From NCBI GenBank assembly GCA_900769995.1, contig CAAGIT010000161.1:1-41224 (forward strand): DNA of 41,224 bases, read 5' to 3'. Position 1 is the first letter of the stretch. Each line of letters starts with the position of its first letter. The notes beneath the pieces are model-generated. The model had not been told where the DNA came from. It saw only the letters and a program-made list of their open reading frames with translations, and did not search any database. Positions 15,676 to 23,938 of this stretch are shown here, one piece after another. A program made the position numbers and the translations under genes. This DNA comes from an uncultured Oscillospiraceae bacterium (GTDB lineage Bacteria; Bacillota; Clostridia; Oscillospirales; Oscillospiraceae).

Positions 15676-16041
15676 ATGAAACAGGAAGCCTTTACCATGT
15701 CACTTTTGCTCGACTATTACGGCGGCCTGCTGACGCAGAAGCAGAAAACCTATTTTGATCTCTACTACAATCAGGATTTGTCCCTTGCGGAGATCGCGGA
15801 GCAGGAGGGCATCTCCCGTCAGGGTGTGCACGATGCCATCTCCCGCACAGAGGCGATTTTGCGCGACATGGAGCGCAAGACCGGCTGTGTGGCACTGGCA
15901 GAACGCATCCGCAAGGCGAAGGAGGAGATCACTGCCGCATTGCTGCCGTTGCGTAATCACCAAGACCCTACCGTGCGGAGGAGTGCCGAGCGCATTTCCG
16001 CCGCTGTTGATACCCTAGAAGGAGAAAGCTATGGCATTTGA
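15676..16041 (+). CDS. ylxM: YlxM/p13-family helix-turn-helix protein (SRP-associated)
   Basis: A 121-residue protein with a sigma-70-region-4-like HTH: TQKQKTYFDLYYNQDLSLAEIAEQ followed by GISRQGVHDAISRTE. YlxM proteins are encoded directly before ffh in Firmicutes and are implicated in signal recognition particle function. ATG 15676 has AAAGGAGG 7 bases upstream. Its 3' end overlaps ffh by 11 bases, indicating translational coupling. Confidence 0.95.
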   Translation: MKQEAFTMSLLLDYYGGLLTQKQKTYFDLYYNQDLSLAEIAEQEGISRQGVHDAISRTEAILRDMERKTGCVALAERIRKAKEEITAALLPLRNHQDPTVRRSAERISAAVDTLEGESYGI

Positions 16042-17371
16042 AGGCTTGACTGCAAAACTCAACGCTGCGTTTAAGAAGCTGCGCGGCAAGGGACGTCTGT
16101 CCGAGTCCGACATCAAGGAAGCCATGCGTGAGATCCGTCTGGCACTGCTCGAGGCGGATGTCAGCTATAAGGTCGTCAAGGATTTCGTCAAATCCGTGTC
16201 CGAACGCTGTGTCGGTCGGGATGTGATGGAGAGCCTGACGCCCGCACAGATGATCGTCAAGATCGTCAATGAAGAGCTGATCGCCCTGATGGGCAGTGAG
16301 AATCAGAGAATTGCCACCTCGCCCAAGTCCCCGACGGTTGTTATGCTGGTCGGTCTGCAGGGCGCGGGCAAAACCACCAACGGCGCAAAGCTTGCCGGTT
16401 TGTTTAAGAAGCAGGGCAAGCGCCCGCTGCTCGTTGCCTGTGACATCTACCGTCCGGCGGCGATCAAGCAGTTGGAGGTCGTCGGCGGTCAGTTGGGGAT
16501 CCCTGTGTTCCAAATGGGGCAGGAAAACCCCGTCAAGATCGCAAAGGCTGCCATTCGCCATGCCCAGCAGCACGGCAATGACATCGTATTTCTCGATACC
16601 GCCGGCCGTCTGCACATCGACGAAACGCTGATGAACGAGCTGAAGGCAGTCAAGGCGGAGGTCAAGCCGGATGAGATTCTGCTGGTCGTTGACGCGATGA
16701 CCGGTCAGGATGCGGTGAATGCCGCCCAGTCGTTCAATGAGTGGCTGGATATTGACGGTGTGATGCTTACCAAGCTCGACGGCGATGCCCGCGGCGGTGC
16801 AGCCCTGTCTGTTAAGGCAGTCACAGGCAAGCCCATCAAGTTCATCGGCACCGGCGAAAAGCTCGACATGATCGAGCCGTTCCACCCCGAGCGCATGGCA
16901 TCGCGTATCCTCGGCATGGGCGATGTGCTGACGCTGATCGAAAAGGCAGAGCAAGCCCTCGATCAGAAGAAGGCCATGGAGCTGGAGCAGAAGCTGCGCC
17001 AAAACAAGTTCACTCTCGCCGATTTCTATGACCAGTTGGTTCAGATCAAGTCCATGGGCTCCATGCAGGAGCTGCTCGGTATGCTGCCGGGTATGGGTGC
17101 GCTGAAAAATGTACAGGTCGATGAAAACGCAACGACCCGCGTTGAGGCGATCATCCTGTCGATGACCCCCTATGAGCGCGAGAATCCCTCTTGCCTCAAC
17201 TCCTCGCGTAAGCGCCGGATTGCCCTCGGCTGCGGACAGAAGGTCGAGGATGTCAACCGTCTGCTCAAGCAGTTCGATCAGATGCAGCAGATGATGAAGC
17301 AGATGAACGGCAAGGGCAAAAAGCGTAAGATGTTCGGAAAAATGGGCTTCCCCGGAATGCCCGGGATGTAA
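16031..17371 (+). CDS. ffh: Signal recognition particle GTPase Ffh
   Basis: The protein core of the SRP, which targets membrane and secreted proteins to the translocase. A 446-residue protein: N domain (about 1-90), G domain with P-loop GLQGAGKTT (from residue 108), DTAGRLHID, TKLDGDARGGAAL and FIGTGEK, then the Met-rich M domain with LPGMGALKN, SRKRRIALG and a Met/Lys/Gly-rich tail ending GFPGMPGM. Length and motifs are normal. Followed by rpsP after 82 bases. Confidence 0.98.
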   Translation: MAFEGLTAKLNAAFKKLRGKGRLSESDIKEAMREIRLALLEADVSYKVVKDFVKSVSERCVGRDVMESLTPAQMIVKIVNEELIALMGSENQRIATSPKSPTVVMLVGLQGAGKTTNGAKLAGLFKKQGKRPLLVACDIYRPAAIKQLEVVGGQLGIPVFQMGQENPVKIAKAAIRHAQQHGNDIVFLDTAGRLHIDETLMNELKAVKAEVKPDEILLVVDAMTGQDAVNAAQSFNEWLDIDGVMLTKLDGDARGGAALSVKAVTGKPIKFIGTGEKLDMIEPFHPERMASRILGMGDVLTLIEKAEQALDQKKAMELEQKLRQNKFTLADFYDQLVQIKSMGSMQELLGMLPGMGALKNVQVDENATTRVEAIILSMTPYERENPSCLNSSRKRRIALGCGQKVEDVNRLLKQFDQMQQMMKQMNGKGKKRKMFGKMGFPGMPGM

Positions 17372-17453
17372 AACAGCAATCATCGGGCTTCTGCCCGACG
17401 ATATAAAACAATTTCGGTAAATCCGATACAAATTTTTTTGGAGGTGAAACCCC

Positions 17454-17693
17454 ATGGTTAAAATCAGACTGAGAAGAATGGGTGCGAAGAAGGCTCCTTA
17501 CTATCGCATCGTTGTTGCTGATTCCCGCAGCCCGCGTGACGGCCGCTGCATCGAAGAGATCGGCACCTACAATCCTCTGACTGAGCCGGCTACCATCACT
17601 GTCGATGCCGAGAAGGCACAGCAGTGGATCAAGAACGGCGCTCAGCCGACCGACACCGTGAAGGCTCTTTTGAAAAAGGCTAACGTGCTTTAA
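17454..17693 (+). CDS. rpsP: Ribosomal protein S16
   Basis: A 79-residue small-subunit protein with the diagnostic start MVKIRLRRMGAKKAPYYRIVVADSR and the IEEIGTYNPL motif. Needed for 30S assembly. TTGGAGGTG precedes the ATG. Part of ylxM-ffh-rpsP-khpA; the 82-base gap before it holds a small imperfect hairpin (17380-17403) without a T-run. Confidence 0.98.
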   Translation: MVKIRLRRMGAKKAPYYRIVVADSRSPRDGRCIEEIGTYNPLTEPATITVDAEKAQQWIKNGAQPTDTVKALLKKANVL

Positions 17694-17711
17694 TCCGAAG
17701 GGAGTATTACG

Positions 17712-17942
17712 ATGAAGGAACTCTTGCTCTACGTGGCAAAACGGTTGGTCGATCATCCCGACGCGGTCACGGTTACGCAGAGAGAGGAAACTGACACAAC
17801 GGTTCTGGAGCTGCGCGTTGCCCCCGAAGATATGGGCAAGGTCATTGGCAGACAGGGCCGCATCGCAAAGGAAATCCGCACCGTTATCAAGGCTGTTGCA
17901 CAACGCGACGGCAAGCGCGTCACAGTCGATATTCTCGACTGA
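17712..17942 (+). CDS. khpA: KH-domain RNA-binding protein (KhpA/YlqC)
   Basis: A 76-residue single KH-domain protein with the RNA-contacting loop GKVIGRQG (residues 42-49) and the final VTVDILD strand. KhpA binds many RNAs and in several Firmicutes partners KhpB to influence cell elongation. The rpsP-khpA order is conserved. It is 18 bases after rpsP, with GAAGGGAG as ribosome site. Confidence 0.95.
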   Translation: MKELLLYVAKRLVDHPDAVTVTQREETDTTVLELRVAPEDMGKVIGRQGRIAKEIRTVIKAVAQRDGKRVTVDILD

Positions 17943-17977
17943 ATATCGATCCTCAAATAGCGAGGTTTCCCCGCTAT

Positions 17978-18012
17978 CGAAAACGGCAGTGCTTCAGGCA
18001 CTGCCGTTTTCG
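17978..18012. terminator. Terminator shared by khpA and the SH3-like lipoprotein gene
   Basis: A perfect 15-bp stem, CGAAAACGGCAGTGC, loop TTCAG, and its complement. The T-rich tracts lie within the stem on both sides, so it may act in both directions. A smaller hairpin (TAGCG/CGCTA) sits at 17958-17976. Confidence 0.85.
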
Positions 18013-18024
18013 CGTTATTCAGGT

Positions 18025-18861
18025 TCAGTACTCATAGAATACCAGGGCGTTATTTCTGCCGCTCCCGGTGAGAATGTAAGTACACAGCTCGCCGTTGCTG
18101 TCGGTAAAGCGGAGTGCATAGGCACTCATATCGCCGGGCAGGGCAATATCTGCAACCAGGGGACGATCCGGCTGCAGCAGCTCAAGATAGAAAACCTCGT
18201 GATATTCCGGTACATCCTGCCCGAAATCGACCGTGCACAGGCGAACATCATACAGTTTTTCGTAAGCGCGGAAAGCAACGGAGAAGCCGTACTCAGAGCT
18301 GTCTGCGCATACATAGTGGTATTTCCCACTGTCCAGCAGATGGGAGTCGGCATAATTGGCGGAGACGGGCAGATCGGCATCGATCCGATACGCAATATCT
18401 GTCAGATCGACCCAGCCGACCCCGGACTTCAGGCAGCCCCAACGGTTGCCCTCACTGTCCCAGCACTCTTCCACGATGGTGTAGACACCGGCAAGTTCAA
18501 CGGTCTGCACAAAACTGTCGTCATAGCTTGGGCCGCTGAAAATGGACTGGTCCGCAAAGGGGATCTCCAACAGATAACAGCCATCGTAAGAGTCAACGTC
18601 AGAGCTGTTTAATACATCGCTGCTGCCTACAGGCTCCGTGGTGTTCTCGGGTTCGGTTTGCTCTGTCACGGGTGCGGCGCTGCTCTCCGGTTCGGTTTGC
18701 TCTGTCGCGGGAGCGGTACTGCTCTCCGGTTCTGTTTGCTCCGTGGTCGGCTTGCTGTTGGGTGAGTCTTTTGTGGAGCTGTTCGTCTTGCTGTTGGTTC
18801 CGCAGGCACACAGGCTGATGCAGAGGGACAGCAATAAGAATAGACATATGACACGCTTCAT
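18025..18861 (-). CDS. Lipoprotein with tandem Thr/Glu/Pro linker and SH3-like domain
   Basis: A 278-residue protein with signal peptide and lipobox LCAC (lipidated Cys at about residue 20). A linker follows whose residues 40-78 are three 13-residue repeats starting TEQTEPE. The C-terminal part includes PSYDDSFVQTVELAGVYTIVEECWDSEGNRWGCLKSGVGWVDL in overlapping form, which resembles bacterial SH3 domains that bind wall material. The last 130 residues have no recognised motif. AGGAGG precedes ATG; it has its own promoter. Confidence 0.82.
   Translation of the reverse strand: MKRVICLFLLLSLCISLCACGTNSKTNSSTKDSPNSKPTTEQTEPESSTAPATEQTEPESSAAPVTEQTEPENTTEPVGSSDVLNSSDVDSYDGCYLLEIPFADQSIFSGPSYDDSFVQTVELAGVYTIVEECWDSEGNRWGCLKSGVGWVDLTDIAYRIDADLPVSANYADSHLLDSGKYHYVCADSSEYGFSVAFRAYEKLYDVRLCTVDFGQDVPEYHEVFYLELLQPDRPLVADIALPGDMSAYALRFTDSNGELCTYILTGSGRNNALVFYEY
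18628..18744 (-). repeat. Three in-frame 39-bp tandem repeats
   Basis: Codes residues 40-78 of the lipoprotein: three 13-residue units beginning TEQTEPE and ending AP or EP plus a small residue. Such arrays can change length by slippage or recombination without breaking the frame. Confidence 0.85.
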
Positions 18862-18890
18862 GATGTTTTCCTCCTATGGTTCTTGTCTTG

Positions 18891-18919
18891 AGTATAGTAC
18901 CTGCCACGGCAATTGTCAA
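18891..18919 (-). promoter_or_regulatory. Promoter of the SH3-like lipoprotein gene
   Basis: Reverse-strand TTGACA (18919-18914), a 17-bp spacer and TATACT (18896-18891), 30 bases before the start codon. Confidence 0.88.
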
Positions 18920-18942
18920 GCAAAGAACCAAGGCAGTCTGCC

Positions 18943-18976
18943 AAAAAAAGCGTGTCGGAGCGAAGGCTCCGACACG
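18943..18976 (-). terminator. metG terminator
   Basis: Reverse-strand stem CGTGTCGGAGC / GCTCCGACACG (18951-18976) followed by seven T (18949-18943), 10 bases after the metG stop. Confidence 0.93.
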
Positions 18977-18985
18977 AAGATTCTA

Positions 18986-20935
18986 TTATACCAATCTTGC
19001 TCCGGCGGGGATGCTGTCGTCCAGCATGACAAGATGCAGCTTGTCACCGCGCTCTGCGGACAGGAGCATACCGCAGGATTCCTGACCCATCATTTTACGG
19101 GGCGGCAGGTTGGTCACGGCGACCAGGGTCTTGCCCAAAAGCTGCTCCGGCGCATAGTACTTGGCGATACCGGACAGAATTTGGCGCGGCGTATCCGTGC
19201 CGTCGTTCAGGGTGAATTTCAGGAGCTTCTCGGACTTCTTGACCTTTTCGCAGGTCAGAACCTTGACGACCGTCATCTCCACCTTGCAGAAATCGTCAAA
19301 GCTGACGGGGGGCAGAGGCTCGGGCAGCGGATCTTCTTCCGGCTCAGCCGGTGCGGCGGTCAGAGCTTCGAGGGCTTCCAGCTCCTTTGCGGCATCAATG
19401 CGCGGGAACAGGGCAGGACCGGCAGTGACCGTTGCCTGTGCGGGCAGCTTGCCGTAAACGCACAGGCTGTCCCAATCGGCACAGTCCGCACCGATGCGGC
19501 GCAGAATTTCCGCTGCGGTGTCGGGCATGAACGGGGTCAGCAGACCAGCCGCAATGCGGACGGTTTCGAGCAGATTGTACATGACCTTTGCCAAACGCGG
19601 ACGCTTTGCCTCGTCCTTGGCGAGAATCCACGGGGCATTCTCGTCAATATACTTGTTCGCACGGGAAATGACGGCGAAAATCTCAGCCAGAGCATTCTGG
19701 AATGCGTAATGCTCCATGTGGTTTTCGTATTTTTCGTGCAGCGCGGCAGCCATCGCGGTCAACTCCGCGTCAAGGGCGGCATCCACTTCCTGCTCGGCAG
19801 GCAGTGTTCCGCCGAAATACTTCTGCACCATGGCGACTGTACGGGAAACCAGGTTGCCCAGATCGTTTGCAAGGTCGGTGTTGATGCAGGAGATGAGCAG
19901 CTCATTGGAGAAATTGCCGTCCGAGCCGAACGGGAACGAACGCAGCAGGAAGAAACGCAGGGCATCGGTGCCGTAACGCTCTGCGAGCAGATACGGATCG
20001 ACGACATTGCCCTTGGACTTGGACATCTTGCCGCCGTCAAGCAGCAACCACCCGTGCCCGAACACCTTCTTCGGCAACGGCATCTCCATGCTCATGAGCA
20101 TCGCCGGCCAAATGATCGAATGGAAACGGACAATTTCCTTGCCGACAAAATGGACATCGGCAGGCCAAAAGTCCTTGTAATCGTCATATTTGCCGTTCAT
20201 AAAGCCCAGAGCTGTGGTGTAATTAAACAGGGCATCGACCCAAACATAGACCACATGACCCGGGTCGAAATCCACGGGCACGCCCCAGGTGAAGCTGGTG
20301 CGCGATACGCACAGATCCTCCAAACCGGCATCGATGAAGTTGTTGACCATCTCATTGACACGGCTTCTCGGCTCGAGGAAATCGGTGTTCGTCAGCAGGT
20401 CGCGGACAGGCTGGGCATATTTGGAGAGCTTGAAGAAATAGGCTTCTTCCTCGGCGGGCTGACACTCTCTGCCGCAGTCGGGGCACTTGCCGTCCTTGAG
20501 CTGGCTCTCGGTCCAGAAGGACTCACAGGGCGTGCAGTACATACCGGTATACTTGCCCTTGTAGATGTCGCCCTTGTCGTACATCTTCTTAAAAATCTTC
20601 TGGATCGCTTCCACATGGTAGTCGTCCGTGGTGCGGATAAAGCGGTCGTAGGAGATGTTCATGAGCTTCCAGAGGTCGAGAACACCCTTGTCGCCCGTGA
20701 CGATGTTGTCAACGAACTGCTGCGGCGTGACTCCGGCAGCCTTTGCACGGGTTTCGATCTTCTGACCGTGCTCATCGGTGCCCGTCAGGAACATGACATC
20801 GAAGCCGCGCAGACGCTTATAACGCGCCATCGCATCGGTTGCGACGGTGCAGTAGGTGTGGCCGATGTGGAGCTTGTCCGAGGGGTAATAAATCGGCGTG
20901 GTGATATAAAACTTCTTCTTGCAGGAATCGCACAT
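18986..20935 (-). CDS. metG: Methionyl-tRNA synthetase
   Basis: Charges tRNA-Met, 649 residues. The class I HIGH motif is at residues 23-26 and KMSKS at 303-307 (GGKMSKSKGN). A zinc-binding insert has CTPCESFW and CPDCGREC. The C-terminal domain from about residue 545 (DFCKVEMTVVKVL) is the EMAP/Trbp111-like tRNA-binding dimerisation module. The full-length dimeric form is usual in Firmicutes. An AAAGGA ribosome site precedes ATG 20935; a dedicated promoter and terminator flank the gene. Confidence 0.97.
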   Translation of the reverse strand: MCDSCKKKFYITTPIYYPSDKLHIGHTYCTVATDAMARYKRLRGFDVMFLTGTDEHGQKIETRAKAAGVTPQQFVDNIVTGDKGVLDLWKLMNISYDRFIRTTDDYHVEAIQKIFKKMYDKGDIYKGKYTGMYCTPCESFWTESQLKDGKCPDCGRECQPAEEEAYFFKLSKYAQPVRDLLTNTDFLEPRSRVNEMVNNFIDAGLEDLCVSRTSFTWGVPVDFDPGHVVYVWVDALFNYTTALGFMNGKYDDYKDFWPADVHFVGKEIVRFHSIIWPAMLMSMEMPLPKKVFGHGWLLLDGGKMSKSKGNVVDPYLLAERYGTDALRFFLLRSFPFGSDGNFSNELLISCINTDLANDLGNLVSRTVAMVQKYFGGTLPAEQEVDAALDAELTAMAAALHEKYENHMEHYAFQNALAEIFAVISRANKYIDENAPWILAKDEAKRPRLAKVMYNLLETVRIAAGLLTPFMPDTAAEILRRIGADCADWDSLCVYGKLPAQATVTAGPALFPRIDAAKELEALEALTAAPAEPEEDPLPEPLPPVSFDDFCKVEMTVVKVLTCEKVKKSEKLLKFTLNDGTDTPRQILSGIAKYYAPEQLLGKTLVAVTNLPPRKMMGQESCGMLLSAERGDKLHLVMLDDSIPAGARLV

Positions 20936-20970
20936 GGTATATCTGTCCTTTCGGAGGATTTGTCTACCGT

Positions 20971-20998
20971 ATTATACCACAGAAAGAAAAAAATGCAA
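20971..20998 (-). promoter_or_regulatory. Promoter of metG
   Basis: Reverse-strand TTGCAT (20998-20993), a 16-bp spacer and perfect TATAAT (20976-20971), 35 bases before the start. No T-box or SAM riboswitch can fit in the short leader. Confidence 0.8.
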
Positions 20999-21026
20999 TC
21001 ATTTGCGGAACATTCTTCATAAAATA

Positions 21027-21054
21027 GGAGCACGTTCGTCGATGAACGTGCTCC
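21027..21054 (-). terminator. Hairpin terminator of the metallo-beta-lactamase gene
   Basis: Stem GGAGCACGTTC / GAACGTGCTCC (11 bp), 9 bases after the stop on the reverse strand, followed by TATTTTAT. The T-run is short. Confidence 0.75.
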
Positions 21055-21063
21055 CGGCGTGCC

Positions 21064-21942
21064 TTAACTCACAGAAAAGGTCACGGTCTTTCCGTCGCTG
21101 GTGCACTCGATATCGCCCAGCTCATCGGTGCGGTAGACCGTCACATCGGCATCGCGCAGACGGCTCAAGACCTCTTCGTGCGGATGTCCGTAGGAATTGT
21201 CCTTGCCGACGGAGATGACCGCGTATTTCGGCATGACCTCATATAAGAATCGGTAAGAGGTGGAGGTCGAGCTGCCGTGATGTCCAACCTTCAAGACCGT
21301 TGCCGACAGATCCAATCCCGCTTCAAGCATCGTCTGCTCCACCTCAACCTCGGCATCGCCCGTAAACAGGAAGCTCGTCTCGCTATAGCTGATTTTCAGC
21401 ACGATGGACGTATTGTTCGTATCCTCCGCCCACGGGTCACAGGCCAAAAACTCGACCTCTGCTCCGCCCAAATATATCTTATCTCCCACGTCAGGCGTGA
21501 TGATTTCCAAGCTCTGTTCCTCTGCCTTGCGGATAAAATTTCCGAATGCTTTGCTGTCATACTCCGTCACCGGAGAATAGACCGCACCTACCGTACAGGC
21601 TGTCAGCGCGGCCGACAGTCCGCCCACATGATCCTCATGCGCATGGGTGCAGATCACATAGTCCAAATGGCTTACATTCTGTTTTTGCAGAACCGTGTAG
21701 ATCCGGTCGCTGTCGCCGACATTGCCGCCGTCAATGAGCATCGTCTCCCCGTCGCAGAACACCAACGCCGCATCCGCCTGCCCCACATCGATGAACAGTA
21801 CGCGAAATTCCGAATCTTCCGGAATTTCCGGCTTCTGCCACGGTTTTACGACCACAATCTGATATACGCCCCAGATTGCAATGATAACCAGTGCGATCAG
21901 CCAACTGTATTTGGATTTTGATGCCTTCTTGCCCGATGCCAT
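21064..21942 (-). CDS. Membrane-anchored ComEC/Rec2-like metallo-beta-lactamase-fold hydrolase
   Basis: A 292-residue protein with a basic N-terminus, one membrane segment (about 14-31) and an extracytoplasmic metallo-beta-lactamase domain. Metal motif THAHEDH (His 100, His 102, Asp 104, His 105), FIDVGQADA, MLIDGGN, LFTGDAEVEVE and VGHHGSSTS match the free-standing ComEC C-terminal-like family. ComEC homologues act on DNA during competence; many free-standing members have no proven substrate. The ribosome site GGAGGAG is upstream. Own promoter and terminator. Confidence 0.9.
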   Translation of the reverse strand: MASGKKASKSKYSWLIALVIIAIWGVYQIVVVKPWQKPEIPEDSEFRVLFIDVGQADAALVFCDGETMLIDGGNVGDSDRIYTVLQKQNVSHLDYVICTHAHEDHVGGLSAALTACTVGAVYSPVTEYDSKAFGNFIRKAEEQSLEIITPDVGDKIYLGGAEVEFLACDPWAEDTNNTSIVLKISYSETSFLFTGDAEVEVEQTMLEAGLDLSATVLKVGHHGSSTSTSYRFLYEVMPKYAVISVGKDNSYGHPHEEVLSRLRDADVTVYRTDELGDIECTSDGKTVTFSVS

Positions 21943-21972
21943 CTTGCCACCACTCCTCCAAGCTTTTGCTCT

Positions 21973-22001
21973 ATTTTACCATATACGCGCTGTCTTGTAA
22001 A
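21973..22001 (-). promoter_or_regulatory. Promoter of the metallo-beta-lactamase gene
   Basis: Reverse-strand TTTACA (22001-21996), a 17-bp spacer and TAAAAT (21978-21973), 30 bases before the start codon. Confidence 0.7.
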
Positions 22002-22062
22002 CGGAATAATGTGTCGCATTGGCGAGAATCGGCATATCTTGTAGCGAGAGGAGGGATTTTCG

Positions 22063-22791
22063 TTGTCGCGTTATGTGCAAAAATTCGGCGGCAGCTCCGT
22101 TGCAGACGCGAAAAAAATCTATGCCGCCGCAAGAAAACTCGCCGCCGATCACCGCGCAGGCCATGAGGTGATCGGCGTTCTGTCTGCACAGGGCAGCACT
22201 ACGGATGCCTTGCTGGCAAAGGCACGGGAGATTGATCCCGACTGCGGCGGCAGAGAGCTGGATGCTTTACTATCTACAGGCGAAACCTGTTCCGTTGCCC
22301 TGTGTGCGATGGCACTTCGGCGGCTGGGTATTCCTGCCGTCAGTCTGACGGGTGCGCAGGCAGGGCTGAAAACCGAGTCCGTCCACGGTGATGCACGGGT
22401 GCTCGGTTTGACCAACGACCGTATTGAACGCGAGCTGGAGCGCGGGAATGTTGTGTTGGTTGCGGGGTTCCAGGGCATCGACGACCGCGGCGATATCACC
22501 ACACTCGGACGCGGCGGTTCGGACACCACGGCAGTCGCGCTGGCAGCCTTTCTGCACGCGGACCGCTGCCGCATCTATACCGATGTAGACGGCGTTTATG
22601 ACAGAGATCCGCGCAAATTCCGCGAAGCGGTAAAATACAACACGATTTCCTACGACGATATGCTGACCCTCTCGCGTGGCGGCGCACGGGTGTTGCACGA
22701 CCGCTGTGTGGAGCTTGCAAAACGCTACCGCGTGGAGATCGAGGTGCTTTCAAGCTTCCGCGACCTGCCCGGTACGATCGTTCGAGGATAG
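22063..22791 (+). CDS. Aspartokinase-like protein, catalytic domain only (no ACT domains)
   Basis: A 242-residue amino-acid-kinase-fold protein resembling the N-terminal catalytic domain of aspartate kinase. QKFGGSSVAD (residues 6-15), STGETCSVALCAMAL, TLGRGGSDTTAVALA and YTDVDGVYDRDPR are all conserved, with Ser for the first Thr of KFGGTS. Normal aspartokinases are about 400 residues or more and have two ACT domains for feedback inhibition; here the gene stops cleanly before them and a terminator follows at once. It would phosphorylate aspartate without standard Lys/Thr control, if active. The start is TTG 22063, with GAGGAGGG upstream. Confidence 0.88.
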   Translation: MSRYVQKFGGSSVADAKKIYAAARKLAADHRAGHEVIGVLSAQGSTTDALLAKAREIDPDCGGRELDALLSTGETCSVALCAMALRRLGIPAVSLTGAQAGLKTESVHGDARVLGLTNDRIERELERGNVVLVAGFQGIDDRGDITTLGRGGSDTTAVALAAFLHADRCRIYTDVDGVYDRDPRKFREAVKYNTISYDDMLTLSRGGARVLHDRCVELAKRYRVEIEVLSSFRDLPGTIVRG

Positions 22792-22796
22792 GATTA

Positions 22797-22830
22797 GCCC
22801 GAGGCTGCCGGAACAGCCTCGGGCGCATTT
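22797..22830 (+). terminator. Terminator of the aspartokinase-like gene
   Basis: Stem GCCCGAGGCTG / CAGCCTCGGGC (22797-22824) then GCATTTTATT. It lies between convergent genes and may serve the reverse gene ending at 22830 too. Confidence 0.85.
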
Positions 22831-23798
22831 TATTGCACGTGTGTGTGGTTGTCGATGTGGTCGATGCAATAGCAGAAGTAGCCCGAGCAGCGCGAACAAT
22901 AGCGGAACTCCAGATCGGGACAATCCGTGTCCGTCCGACCGCAGACGGTGCATTTGTGGCGGTAGGGTCTTTCACCCGTGCTGCTGCGGTAATTCTGCGC
23001 CCAATTCGGGCTGGGCTGCTGACGAAAATCCGGCTGGCTTTTCCTGCGGTACTCGGCACGGCGTTTCCGCTCCCTATACGTTCCGCGATTGCGCAGAAAG
23101 TCCGGCAGCAGATTTTTGATCCCGCGGCCGAAGAACAGGAAATAGTTCAAAATAGAGATCAGCGGCACGAGAGAGATTAAAACAGTACCGAAAACATAGT
23201 ACGGCGGAAGGAAGGCCCAGATTTCGGAAAAGTCGACCAGATTATGCACCAAATCGTAAAGCACCAGTCCGAGATCGAGCCATGCAAGCCACTTCATCTT
23301 GATCGGCAGGATCATATAGACATAAACCTTCTGCTCCGGGATCAAGGTCGCGACCGCAAGGAACATCGACAGATTCAGCGCATGGCTGTCCAAGCCAAAC
23401 GCCATATCAAACAGCAGCGTCAGCAGCAGACAATAAATATCTGCCAACAGAATCCCGCAAAGATAGTACAGGTTGAACCGCAGGGTACCCCATACATTCT
23501 CCAGCGTATTGCCGATCCAATAATAGAACATAATGCTGATCACCGCACCGAGGATCGGGAGCCCCAGGAAACTTGCCTGCGAAGCAAAGGTGAAAATGTA
23601 CGAAAACAGCCGCCAAACCTGTCCCCGCAGAATCAACGCCGAGTTAAAATAGAGATACGATGCGATCTTGCTGTCGAACAGATATTGCATAAGAAATACA
23701 ACCGCATTGCCCGCGCAGATCCAGAGCATCAGCCGTGGGATGCCCTTGTTGCGATTTCGGTTGACAAATCGGTTGTAGTCGCGTTTCAGATTGCCCAT
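22830..23798 (-). CDS. Rhomboid-fold membrane protein with Cys-rich tail, probably not a protease
   Basis: A 322-residue protein with about six membrane helices (about residues 22-220) in the rhomboid pattern, including YYWIGNTLENVWG, which corresponds to the conserved loop-1/TM2 region. The catalytic GxSG is replaced by LNLSMF and no His is seen in the last helix, so proteolysis is unlikely; derlin-like or TMEM115-like non-catalytic rhomboids are the better comparison. A basic, disordered segment is followed by a Cys/His-rich tail (HKCTVCGRTDTDC, YCSRCSGYFCYC) that looks like a zinc-binding element. ATG 23798 has AGGAGGC upstream. Confidence 0.75.
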   Translation of the reverse strand: MGNLKRDYNRFVNRNRNKGIPRLMLWICAGNAVVFLMQYLFDSKIASYLYFNSALILRGQVWRLFSYIFTFASQASFLGLPILGAVISIMFYYWIGNTLENVWGTLRFNLYYLCGILLADIYCLLLTLLFDMAFGLDSHALNLSMFLAVATLIPEQKVYVYMILPIKMKWLAWLDLGLVLYDLVHNLVDFSEIWAFLPPYYVFGTVLISLVPLISILNYFLFFGRGIKNLLPDFLRNRGTYRERKRRAEYRRKSQPDFRQQPSPNWAQNYRSSTGERPYRHKCTVCGRTDTDCPDLEFRYCSRCSGYFCYCIDHIDNHTHVQ

Positions 23799-23880
23799 GA
23801 AATGCCTCCTAACAGTTTGTACCATTGTAGCGAATTTTTAACAAAAAGTCTATAAACTTTCTTTGAATTTTGTCCGATGG

Positions 23881-23909
23881 TTGAAAAATATATATCGTTA
23901 TGCTATGAT
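23881..23909 (+). promoter_or_regulatory. Promoter of ahcY
   Basis: TTGAAA (23881-23886), a 17-bp spacer and TATGAT (23904-23909), 29 bases before the ahcY start. TCGGAGGA follows as ribosome site. Confidence 0.85.
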
Positions 23910-23938
23910 ATAGTCAGAAATTATCGGAGGATTCAACC

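Noticed and set aside
17380..17403. Possible terminator between ffh and rpsP
   Set aside because: The stem ATCATCGGGC/GCCCGACGAT has a mismatch and is followed by ATAAAAC rather than a T-run; rpsP has no promoter of its own, so read-through is expected.
18638..21022. A 794-codon open frame on the forward strand
   Set aside because: It is the antisense shadow of metG and the lipoprotein gene, whose motifs are unmistakable on the reverse strand; the forward translation has no family features.
23799..23880. Reverse promoter of the rhomboid-fold gene
   Set aside because: A TACAAT is present near 23827 but no acceptable -35 box stands 16-18 bp upstream.
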